The position numbers and the translations under genes are program-made. A model generated the notes under the pieces. The model did not search any database. It had not been told where the DNA came from and worked only from the letters and a program-made list of their open reading frames with translations. This document shows, one piece after another, positions 1 through 5,027 of a DNA stretch of 5,027 nt. Source of the stretch: Candidatus Saccharimonadota bacterium (lineage in GTDB: Bacteria > Patescibacteriota > Saccharimonadia > Saccharimonadales > Saccharimonadaceae); assembly GCA_905373345.1 (NCBI GenBank), contig CAJPSU010000057.1:1-5027 (forward strand), read 5' to 3'. Every line of letters begins with the position of its first letter. The first letter of the stretch is position 1.

Positions 1-1395
1 GTATCGTTTATTCCGGTATTTAATCAGCGTTTAGCAACTGGTAATAAAAAGTCGGCATGGGAATTGAGTTCAAGTTTAGTGAATTTTTTGGCACTTATTA
101 CGCTCGTAACAAGCGTGCTGATTATTATATTCGCTGATCCGCTTGTGTGCTACGTTGTTGGTCCGGGATTTGACGAACAAGGGCGCAGCTTGGCGGTGAG
201 CATGATGCGCGTTATTGCAGTGAATCCGTTTTTGTTTGCAGTTGCGACAGTGCTGTCAAGCATGCAGCAGGCGATTGGGCGGTTTACCTTTTTGGCGCTT
301 GCGCCGACGATATACAATATTGGTATTGTGATTGGTGCGCGCTGGTTCACGGGCGGTATCAATATTTTTGGCTGGCAGGTGTTTGAGGGCGGTATCATGG
401 GTGTGGCGCTTGGCGTGGTGCTTGGCGCAATTTTGCAGCTTATTGTGAGCTCGCTTGGGTTGATCGGTACAGACTTTGATTATCGCTGGAAAATATCGTG
501 GAAAAATAAGGGATTCCGGCGCGTATTGCGGCTGCTGCCGCCGCGTTCGCTTGACCAGGGGATTGATTATTTTAATAGTATCGTTGAGATAAACTTAGCA
601 TCGCGCATGGCGCAAGGGGTGACGCGCGCATACCAGCAGGCGTCAAGTTTGAGTTTGATGCCGGTGAATCTGGTCGGCGTGGCAATTAGCAATGCAGCAT
701 TTCCGCGCATGACCGAGCGGCTAGCAGAGGGGCGCCCGGACTTGTTCAAAAAGGAATTACGTTCAGTGATGCGCTGGATTCTGTGGCTGGCGCTGCCAAT
801 TGCGGTGATTACGTATTTTGCGCGCGGTTATGTCGTGGCGTTTGTGAAGAACGGCGGCGATTTATTGATCGCGAATATTCTAGGCGCGCTTGTTATTTCT
901 ATTTTGTTTCGTACGATTTACCATATCATGGCGCGCTCATTTTACGCGCAGCAGGATACGAAAACGCCGCTGTATATTTCAGTCGGGACGATTACATTGA
1001 ATATTATTCTCGCAGTAATCTTTACGTTTGCGTTTGGTTGGGGTGTGTTCGGGCTGGCATGGGCGCAATCAATTGTCGCAGTTGTCGAGGTGATCGTTTT
1101 ATTTGTAATTTTGTGCCGTCGTATGCCGGGAATTTTTACGCGTGATTTTATACAAGCAGCAATAAAGATGGTTTTGGCAAGCGCTGGCATGGGCGCGATT
1201 ACGTATGCGACGACGCAACTGCTGCAGCTGCAGAGCAGCGACATGAGCTTTATGTCGACCTTCCCGAAGTTTTCGATGATCGTGCTTGTGAGTTTTTGCG
1301 TGTATGTTGAGTTGAGTGTGCTACTTAAACTGCGCGAAGCCGATCCAGTGCTTGGGCGGTTATATAGGCTCTTCTTTGGGAGATTGCGCCGGTGA
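1..1395 (+). CDS. murJ: MurJ, lipid II flippase (5' partial)
   Basis: This is an integral membrane protein of the MurJ/MviN family (MOP superfamily). The family flips lipid II across the cytoplasmic membrane for peptidoglycan synthesis. The reading frame is open from base 1 through to the TGA at 1393-1395, giving 464 visible residues. The TTG at 64 is internal, because the upstream codons read FIPVFNQRLATGNKKSAWEL, the segment that follows TM2 in MurJ. About 60-70 N-terminal residues are therefore outside the window. Visible family marks are the PGF after the next helix (near window residue 55), the PRSLDQGID stretch opening the second half (near 181), and a C-terminal run of paired helices. 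I count about 11-12 hydrophobic segments, consistent with a 14-TM protein missing its start. Arginine is mostly CGC/CGT/CGG. The stop overlaps the lepA start (GTGA), suggesting a translationally coupled operon. No truncation is seen at the 3' end. Family assignment is firm; the substrate follows from the family. Confidence 0.92.
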   Translation, partial: VSFIPVFNQRLATGNKKSAWELSSSLVNFLALITLVTSVLIIIFADPLVCYVVGPGFDEQGRSLAVSMMRVIAVNPFLFAVATVLSSMQQAIGRFTFLALAPTIYNIGIVIGARWFTGGINIFGWQVFEGGIMGVALGVVLGAILQLIVSSLGLIGTDFDYRWKISWKNKGFRRVLRLLPPRSLDQGIDYFNSIVEINLASRMAQGVTRAYQQASSLSLMPVNLVGVAISNAAFPRMTERLAEGRPDLFKKELRSVMRWILWLALPIAVITYFARGYVVAFVKNGGDLLIANILGALVISILFRTIYHIMARSFYAQQDTKTPLYISVGTITLNIILAVIFTFAFGWGVFGLAWAQSIVAVVEVIVLFVILCRRMPGIFTRDFIQAAIKMVLASAGMGAITYATTQLLQLQSSDMSFMSTFPKFSMIVLVSFCVYVELSVLLKLREADPVLGRLYRLFFGRLRR

Positions 1396-2318
1396 AATTG
1401 GGCTGTATTCGTAATTTTTGTATCATTGCGCATATTGATCACGGTAAGTCGACGCTCGCCGACCGCATGATGGAGATGACAGGAACGGTAGCGAAGCGCG
1501 AGATGAAATCACAACTGCTGGATAGCATGGAACTGGAGCGCGAGAAAGGGATTACCATAAAGCTGGCGCCGGTGCGGATGAAATATGAGTATCAGCTGGA
1601 GCAATCTGATATTTCACACAGCTCGGAGCGGAACAGGACCGCTCAAACAAATTTAGATTGTATGGGCGGTATGTATGATCTTAATCTTATTGATACCCCG
1701 GGTCATGTTGATTTTAGCTATGAGGTATCGCGCAGTTTGCAGGCGTGCGAAGGTGCGGTACTAGTGGTTGATGCTAGCCAGGGGATTCAAGCGCAAACGC
1801 TTGCGAATGTATATTTGGCGATGGAACAGGATTTGGCGATTATTCCCGTGCTCAATAAAGTTGATTTACCGGCTGCCGACGTGCCGCGCGTGTCTCGGCA
1901 AGTGATCAATCTGCTCGGCTGCCGCGAAGATGAGATAATTCAGATTTCAGCGAAGACGGGAGATAACGTTGACCAGGTTCTTGCGGCGATCGTCAAACGG
2001 ATTCCGGCGCCGATAGGCAATATGCATGATAAGACACGCGCGTTGATTTTCGATAGTTATTATGATGATTACCGCGGGGTGATTTTGTATGTGCGCGTGG
2101 TTGATGGGCAAATCAAAAAAGGCGAGGCGATAAAAATGCTCGCGACAAACGCGAATGGCTTAGCGCTGGAGGTCGGTCACCTCAGCCCGATGATGACGCC
2201 CGACCCGCTGCTTGATACCGGCGAAATTGGTTACATCGTCACCAACCTGAAGACGACGCGCGAAGCAAAGGTGGGCGATACGGTGACATTGAAGAAATAT
2301 TTTGATGGCGCGAAATGA
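1392..2318 (+). CDS. lepA: LepA / elongation factor 4, N-terminal half (split gene)
   Basis: This encodes 308 aa covering the GTPase domain and domain II of LepA (EF4), a ribosome-binding translational GTPase. G motifs are all present: P-loop AHIDHGKS (13-20), switch I EREKGITIK (49-57), DTPGH (101-105), NKVD (155-158) and SAK (186-188). Domain II runs from about 205 to 300 and ends in the conserved VGDTVTL, followed by KKYFDGAK and a TGA. Full LepA proteins are about 600 aa; domains III, IV and the C-terminal domain are missing here and resume at 4901 after about 2.6 kb. The start is GTG at 1392, overlapping the murJ stop, with GGGAG at 1378-1382 nine bases upstream; the KLGCIRNFCIIAHIDHGKST alignment supports it. 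Residues about 67-93 hold an extra segment absent from E. coli LepA. Base composition matches murJ. The gene identity is certain; whether this half is functional in trans or a broken remnant is open. Confidence 0.93.
   Translation: MKLGCIRNFCIIAHIDHGKSTLADRMMEMTGTVAKREMKSQLLDSMELEREKGITIKLAPVRMKYEYQLEQSDISHSSERNRTAQTNLDCMGGMYDLNLIDTPGHVDFSYEVSRSLQACEGAVLVVDASQGIQAQTLANVYLAMEQDLAIIPVLNKVDLPAADVPRVSRQVINLLGCREDEIIQISAKTGDNVDQVLAAIVKRIPAPIGNMHDKTRALIFDSYYDDYRGVILYVRVVDGQIKKGEAIKMLATNANGLALEVGHLSPMMTPDPLLDTGEIGYIVTNLKTTREAKVGDTVTLKKYFDGAK
1593..1670 (+). other. In-frame insert in the LepA G domain, containing a GC-rich hairpin
   Basis: Codons for LepA residues 68-93 separate the strand ending VRMKYEY from the strand YDLNLIDTPG. 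In E. coli LepA the same gap is only a few residues, so about 20-25 residues are extra. The insert is polar (rich in S, Q, N, R and T) and looks like a surface loop. It contains a perfect inverted repeat, GAGCGG at 1626-1631 and CCGCTC at 1639-1644, around the 7-base loop AACAGGA. It could be a lineage-specific loop or a small palindromic element inserted in frame. The frame and the flanking DTPGH motif are intact. Confidence 0.55.
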
Positions 2319-4021
2319 AAGAGATAAAAGCTATTCTAGCAAACTTGTCTTGGTTTAAGAATGTATACCAGAGAGTTAGAGATTCTTTAGGAGAAGACGT
2401 CCACGGTGTATGGCTACTTCGTCCATGGGTGTCAATAGTAGGCTATGTATTGCTATTTATTATCTGTTCACTTGTAGTGACTTATCTCCATGAGAACCAC
2501 TGGCTTTATGCTTGGCTTCATCCGGCGAACAGCAGCGAGATTATTATTGGAATATTTACGCTCTTGTTTGCACTGTTGCTGCCATTGGCGATAGCGATTA
2601 TACAGGGCGACAATAATCCTCTTGTCAGACAAACCTTAACGACAACAGTCATGAGATTTGGATGGATGTCAGTTATAGTAGCTATCGTATGTTTTACGCT
2701 AGTTGTTCCGGCTAAGATTGTTGATATTCCAATCTTAAAATTAAGAACAACCGCTAGAAGTATGACCATTCCCTTTCTGGCAGTAGGTTTTGCTTTCATG
2801 CTTGCAAGCCTCTATCGGTCGGTTCGCTGGTTGAGAGACGAGGCAATGACCAGCGGTCTATTCGGAGAGGTTGTGGACAAAGATACTTGCATCAGAAGTT
2901 TTGCGTCGTATCGATTTGCTTGCATTGCTCGTGCGCTAGGGAATACGAAGAAGTCTTATATCTGGCAGATTGTTTGGTCGCAGCAATTTTCTGTAAGCTA
3001 TGAAGCTATTATTCACGATATCTTTTTTGATCAAATTATTAAAAGTATTAAAAGCGATGATATAAAACAATACCGCTTGATGCTAATAGAACTAGAAGCA
3101 TATCAGAGAAATTTTGCAAAGCGTAACCAAAATAGTTATAAGTTTGCTTCAGAAAATCCAAAACGATTCTTTCTGCTATACGATAAAATACATCGAACGA
3201 ACGAAGCGCATTATCGGAAACGTTCTGAAGCCGGTTTCTTTGAGAGTGACAATGCAATAAAAAGTATTGCGAGTGATTACATCAATCTCCTCGTGAAAAA
3301 GCCAGGCACGAATGGAGTTTGGAATTTATTTCAAGCAATGGATGCGTATATGCAAAAGGTAGACCTAGTAATATTGCACGATGAAATAAGAAAAGATTGG
3401 TTGGTAGACATGTTTCTTGAAGCGCTGTTTAATTCTATTAAAGACAGCCACGTACAAGCGTATAGTATAAAAGAACACTTTGGTGAGCGGTCGCCGTGGG
3501 CTGTAACATACGAGCATCTTTTTGGTGATGGTGAGCGCTATAATCTTAGTTTCTTAGTCATGAAAAAATATTGGGAGTGGCTACAGTCGTCTTTGGAGGA
3601 CTTGGGTGATCATGATTATTTTTTCAAAAATGACAGTCTTGTCGAAATCATCTTTCCAGAGACTAGTGGGATTATTATGGGAAAATTATATTGGCTGTTG
3701 CACCTCAGTCACAGCAGCGATTATTTAGACCTCTGGATAACTAAACATTGTCCAATTGGTCTCATGTCGTCTGGTCCAACCCTTGAGTATGCTAATGATA
3801 TACAAGAAAGGTCTCGTCAAATTACAGAGCAAAAAGAAGCAAATACTTTCAAATTATTTTGCCGGTGTTATTATCAGTATATACATTCCCTTGATTTAGA
3901 AAATACCATTAACCAAGCAAGATCAAAGGATACAGCGGAGCTGGACGAAGCCCAAAAGGCAAGGCTGGATGATTTCATCATGCTTGCCGAAAAGATAGTC
4001 CAAACGCGAGAAGAGAATTAA
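2315..4021 (+). CDS. Hypothetical four-helix membrane protein with large soluble C-terminal domain
   Basis: I do not recognise this 568-aa protein. Four hydrophobic segments are visible at about residues 40-58, 75-97, 114-134 and 150-168. A short charged N-terminal tail (1-35) precedes them. The remaining 400 residues are soluble, mostly helical by appearance, rich in K, E, D, Y, F and W, with a charged C-terminus (about 540-568). With four helices and both tails on one side, the soluble part is most likely cytoplasmic. I see no Walker A, nuclease, kinase or TIR motif and no signal peptide. The ATG overlaps the lepA-N stop as ATGA, and no Shine-Dalgarno sequence lies just upstream, so translation probably depends on ribosomes finishing lepA-N. 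The next in-frame ATG encodes residue 113, inside the membrane region, which supports 2315 as the start. AT-rich composition and frequent AGA/ATA codons differ from murJ-lepA and suggest acquisition. A role as a membrane-linked sensor or effector is only a guess. Confidence 0.85.
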   Translation: MKEIKAILANLSWFKNVYQRVRDSLGEDVHGVWLLRPWVSIVGYVLLFIICSLVVTYLHENHWLYAWLHPANSSEIIIGIFTLLFALLLPLAIAIIQGDNNPLVRQTLTTTVMRFGWMSVIVAIVCFTLVVPAKIVDIPILKLRTTARSMTIPFLAVGFAFMLASLYRSVRWLRDEAMTSGLFGEVVDKDTCIRSFASYRFACIARALGNTKKSYIWQIVWSQQFSVSYEAIIHDIFFDQIIKSIKSDDIKQYRLMLIELEAYQRNFAKRNQNSYKFASENPKRFFLLYDKIHRTNEAHYRKRSEAGFFESDNAIKSIASDYINLLVKKPGTNGVWNLFQAMDAYMQKVDLVILHDEIRKDWLVDMFLEALFNSIKDSHVQAYSIKEHFGERSPWAVTYEHLFGDGERYNLSFLVMKKYWEWLQSSLEDLGDHDYFFKNDSLVEIIFPETSGIIMGKLYWLLHLSHSSDYLDLWITKHCPIGLMSSGPTLEYANDIQERSRQITEQKEANTFKLFCRCYYQYIHSLDLENTINQARSKDTAELDEAQKARLDDFIMLAEKIVQTREEN

Positions 4022-4038
4022 GCTAAGAACAAGTCTGA

Positions 4039-4137
4039 GGTGGCGTCATAAATAGAGAAGTAAAACAATGGTTAGATTTGACTACGCGTAATTTTGATGA
4101 AGCTGTAATATTGTATAATAAAAACGATATTTCATGA
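4039..4137 (+). pseudogene. Possible remnant of a small gene lacking a start codon
   Basis: From 4048 the frame reads INREVKQWLD, continues with a protein-like acidic and aromatic pattern (NFDEAVILYNKN) and stops at TGA 4135-4137. The sequence GAGGTGG (4037-4043), a plausible ribosome-binding site, lies about five bases before the ATA at 4048, exactly where an ATG would be expected. This looks like the first 29 codons of a gene whose start has decayed from ATG to ATA and whose body was lost or replaced. The frame happens to match that of the nuclease gene at 4156, with the TGA in between. No homology is established, and a chance ORF of this length is quite possible. Confidence 0.25.
4114..4119 (+). 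promoter_or_regulatory. Candidate -10 box for the GIY-YIG gene
   Basis: A perfect TATAAT lies 36 bases before the nuclease ATG. Transcription would start near 4126 and give a leader of about 30 bases containing the palindrome and the ribosome-binding site. The -35 region is weak: TTGATG at 4094-4099 is only 14 bases away, and at the usual 16-17 base spacing there is no good match. AT-rich DNA makes a chance match possible. Confidence 0.45.
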
Positions 4138-4147
4138 AATTTCGAAA
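4129..4147 (+). repeat. Overlapping palindromes upstream of the nuclease gene
   Basis: ATTTCATGAAAT (4129-4140) is a perfect 12-base palindrome. It overlaps GAAATTTC (4136-4143) and TTTCGAAA (4140-4147), so TTTC/GAAA half-sites alternate through the stretch. It sits just after the candidate -10 box and touches the ribosome-binding site, a position suited to an operator or to a leader structure that limits nuclease expression. Being AT-rich, it could arise by chance. Confidence 0.35.
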
Positions 4148-4155
4148 GGAATATT

Positions 4156-4761
4156 ATGTCTACTGGTATTATCTATATCATGACTACCGCTGTGTCTGGA
4201 TTAATTAAGATTGGCAAAGCAAGGACAGAAAATTACGCGGAGCGAATGCGATTTCTTGAGATGAACGGGTACTATAATGTGGTGGGGATGAAGCGATTTT
4301 TTGCTATTGAAGTGGTAGATTATAGTGATAAAGAGACATTGCTGCACGAGATTTTTAGTAAACATCGCGTTGGCAGTAGCGAATTATTTGCGCTTGATGC
4401 AGATCTGGTTAAGCAGCTTTTATTGTCATTTGACGGACGCGTTGTATATCCGGCTGGCGGCAACAAAGAAAAAGATTTTGACGCCGTTGCACGTGTACGT
4501 AAACAGGGCGAACGGTTTAGCTTTTACCGCAAAGGTATCAAAAACGGTGAAAAAATAGCATTTGTGTCTGATGATTCCATTATTGCAACCGTCGTTGACG
4601 AGCGTGAAGTAGAGTACGAAAATCAGCGCTGGAAATTATCGCCGCTGACTTACCATATTTTTGAAAAGAAAAACCAATTAAACAACAGCGGTGCTTACCA
4701 GGGTGCAGCATATTTTACTTATTGTGGTAAGAAGCTGAAAGATATTAAAGATAAGGATTAG
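4156..4761 (+). CDS. GIY-YIG family protein, T5orf172-type nuclease domain
   Basis: This 201-aa protein starts with a GIY-YIG fold of the T5orf172 kind. GIIYIM (4-9) stands for GIY and LIKIGKA (16-22) for YIG. R30 lies in the next helix, KETLLHEIFSKHRV (59-72) carries the conserved LH.xF helix, and SSELF (74-78) matches the (E)WF-type end of the domain. The second tyrosine of the classical motif is lysine (K18), which is common in T5orf172 members. After a linker (about 93-116) comes a separate C-terminal domain (about 120-197) with a FxFYRKGIKNGEKIAF start, a VVDEREVEYENQRW centre and a GAYQGAAYFTYCGKKLKDI end. This domain recurs behind GIY-YIG domains, but I cannot name it with confidence. 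The family cuts DNA in homing, restriction or repair settings. AAAGGAA at 4145-4151, four bases before the ATG, supports the start, and a TGA at 4135 prevents an in-frame extension. It lies in the DNA that splits lepA, so a homing-type role is a reasonable hypothesis. The target is unknown. Confidence 0.82.
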   Translation: MSTGIIYIMTTAVSGLIKIGKARTENYAERMRFLEMNGYYNVVGMKRFFAIEVVDYSDKETLLHEIFSKHRVGSSELFALDADLVKQLLLSFDGRVVYPAGGNKEKDFDAVARVRKQGERFSFYRKGIKNGEKIAFVSDDSIIATVVDEREVEYENQRWKLSPLTYHIFEKKNQLNNSGAYQGAAYFTYCGKKLKDIKDKD

Positions 4762-4863
4762 CCGCATAAAAACGTTGATTGATTAAGAATGGCGTGACGA
4801 CAAAAAGCAAATGAAGCACTTCCGAAACTTACACCATACTGTGAAGCTAGGGAGGCAAGTAAC
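4762..4863 (+). other. Spacer after the nuclease gene, no supported gene
   Basis: No terminator-like hairpin with a T-run is visible. A 26-codon ATG frame (4811-4891) ends in a TAA that overlaps the -10 box of the lepA C-terminal piece. It has no ribosome-binding site and no recognisable product, so I do not call it. GGGAGG (4849-4854) resembles a Shine-Dalgarno core but has no start codon at the right distance. The right edge of the insertion probably lies here or in the following 60 bases. Confidence 0.4.
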
Positions 4864-4900
4864 TGTTATTTTCCCGCTGATTCCCCTATAATATCTCTGT
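4864..4900 (+). promoter_or_regulatory. Promoter for lepA C-terminal half, probably leaderless
   Basis: A perfect TATAAT lies at 4887-4892, and the ATG of the lepA C-terminal half begins at 4901, leaving eight bases between them. Transcription normally starts about 6-8 bases after the -10 box, so the transcript would begin at or within a base or two of the ATG. No Shine-Dalgarno sequence is possible in such a message. The -35 is weak; CTGTTA at 4863-4868 (18-base spacing) matches TTGACA at three of six positions. The upstream stop at 4889-4891 excludes a longer reading frame. Confidence 0.55.
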
Positions 4901-5027
4901 ATGTCACAGCCTATCGTCAAGCCTCTCCCCGGTTACAAAGAAATCCAGCCGTTTGTTTATGCGGGGTTTTTCCCGGTGTCGAACGAAGATTACAATGACC
5001 TGAAAGAGGCTATTGAGAAACTGAGTT
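4901..5027 (+). CDS. lepA: LepA / elongation factor 4, C-terminal half (3' partial, split gene)
   Basis: Forty-two codons are visible before the window ends. After a short leader (MSQPIVKP) the protein reads [19 protein letters not shown] and then [15 protein letters not shown]. This matches the start of LepA domain III; the E. coli equivalent is LPGFKKVKPQVYAGLFPVS followed by a DDYE..RDALGKLS segment. It continues directly from where the first half stops (VGDTVTL plus eight residues), so the conserved core of LepA is covered by the two pieces with little or nothing missing. The start is set by an in-frame TAA at 4889 and the ATG at 4901; the next possible starts are inside the conserved block. 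Its frame differs from that of the first half. Base composition returns to that of murJ-lepA. The rest should encode domains III, IV and the C-terminal domain. Whether it is translated and pairs with the N-terminal half is unknown. Confidence 0.88.
   Translation, partial: MSQPIVKPLPGYKEIQPFVYAGFFPVSNEDYNDLKEAIEKLS

Larger units (their letters stand above)
2315..4900 (+). mobile_element. Accessory insertion splitting lepA
   Basis: About 2.58 kb lies between the two halves of lepA. It carries a membrane-protein gene, a spacer and a GIY-YIG-type nuclease gene. Composition shifts: the first cargo gene is visibly AT-richer and uses AGA and ATA codons often, unlike murJ and lepA. The left edge lies after the VGDTVTL codons (after about 2299) and probably close to the ATGA overlap at 2315-2318. 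The right edge lies after the nuclease stop (4761) and before the LPGY codons (about 4925). No transposase, integrase, terminal inverted repeat or convincing target-site duplication is visible, so the class of element is unknown. The distance between the halves is not a multiple of three, so they cannot be joined by reading through. Edges are approximate. Confidence 0.7.

Noticed and set aside
64..66. TTG at 64 as the true murJ start
   Set aside because: The frame is open from base 1 and the upstream residues match the conserved MurJ segment, so the gene begins before the window.
783..1145. A 120-aa plus-strand open frame within murJ
   Set aside because: It is an out-of-frame shadow of murJ with no recognisable content.
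942..1442. A 166-aa open frame on the minus strand
   Set aside because: It lies over the firmly identified murJ and lepA genes in antisense, has no domain signature and is a composition shadow.
4135..4137. TGA as a sense codon joining the 4048 frame to the nuclease
   Set aside because: TGA clearly ends murJ and lepA-N in this window, and the nuclease has its own well-placed ribosome-binding site and ATG.
2305..4797. ATGGCGCGA (2305-2313) and ATGGCGTGA (4789-4797) as a target-site duplication
   Set aside because: Only 8 of 9 bases match, and the sequence after the right copy is not LepA coding sequence, as it would have to be if this were the duplicated target.
4811..4891. A degraded second copy of the lepA domain II end upstream of the C-terminal half (RNLHHT...VKLGRQVTV resembling TNLKTT...AKVGDTVTL)
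   Set aside because: Only about six scattered identities over fifteen positions with a gap, and no similarity beyond them; this is within chance.
2315..4900. An intein splitting LepA
   Set aside because: The first half ends at a stop codon, the halves are in different frames, and no Cys/Ser start or His-Asn end blocks of an intein are present.
2315..4900. A group I or group II self-splicing intron
   Set aside because: I could not find a GTGYG 5' end, a domain V-like hairpin or group I core elements, and a large membrane-protein gene is not typical intron cargo. A covariance-model search would settle this.

Overview
The window looks like a chromosomal segment of a small-genome bacterium, most likely a Patescibacteria/CPR member such as Candidatus Saccharibacteria. 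That assignment is an inference from the sequence style of MurJ and LepA and from a remembered murJ-lepA neighbourhood; no marker gene here proves it. TGA acts as a stop (it ends murJ and the first lepA piece), so the TGA-as-glycine code of Gracilibacteria and Absconditabacteria is not in use. Everything recognisable is on the plus strand.

Layout: (1) 1-1395, the 3' part of murJ, the lipid II flippase; its start lies before the window. (2) 1392-2318, overlapping murJ by 4 bases, the N-terminal half of lepA (elongation factor 4), with a complete GTPase domain and domain II. It stops abruptly at the domain II/III linker. (3) 2315-4021, overlapping lepA-N by 4 bases (ATGA), an unrecognised protein of 568 aa with four N-terminal membrane helices and a large helical soluble part. 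(4) 4022-4155, a spacer with a possible gene remnant, a consensus -10 box and a cluster of palindromes. (5) 4156-4761, a 201-aa GIY-YIG/T5orf172-type nuclease. (6) 4762-4900, a noncoding spacer ending in a perfect TATAAT placed for a leaderless transcript. (7) 4901 to the window end, the start of the missing C-terminal half of lepA, which resumes at the conserved LPGYK...[11 protein letters not shown] segment of domain III.

The main observation is that lepA, normally one gene of about 600 codons, is split by roughly 2.6 kb of visibly AT-richer DNA carrying two accessory genes, one of them a GIY-YIG nuclease. The break lies in an interdomain linker, no conserved LepA block appears lost, and the second half has gained its own ATG and a good -10 box. 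This resembles the 'genes in pieces' arrangements left by homing-endonuclease insertions in phage genes. Whether the halves assemble into a working EF4, whether the nuclease drove the insertion, and whether the two cargo genes form a defence pair are hypotheses that the sequence raises but does not settle.
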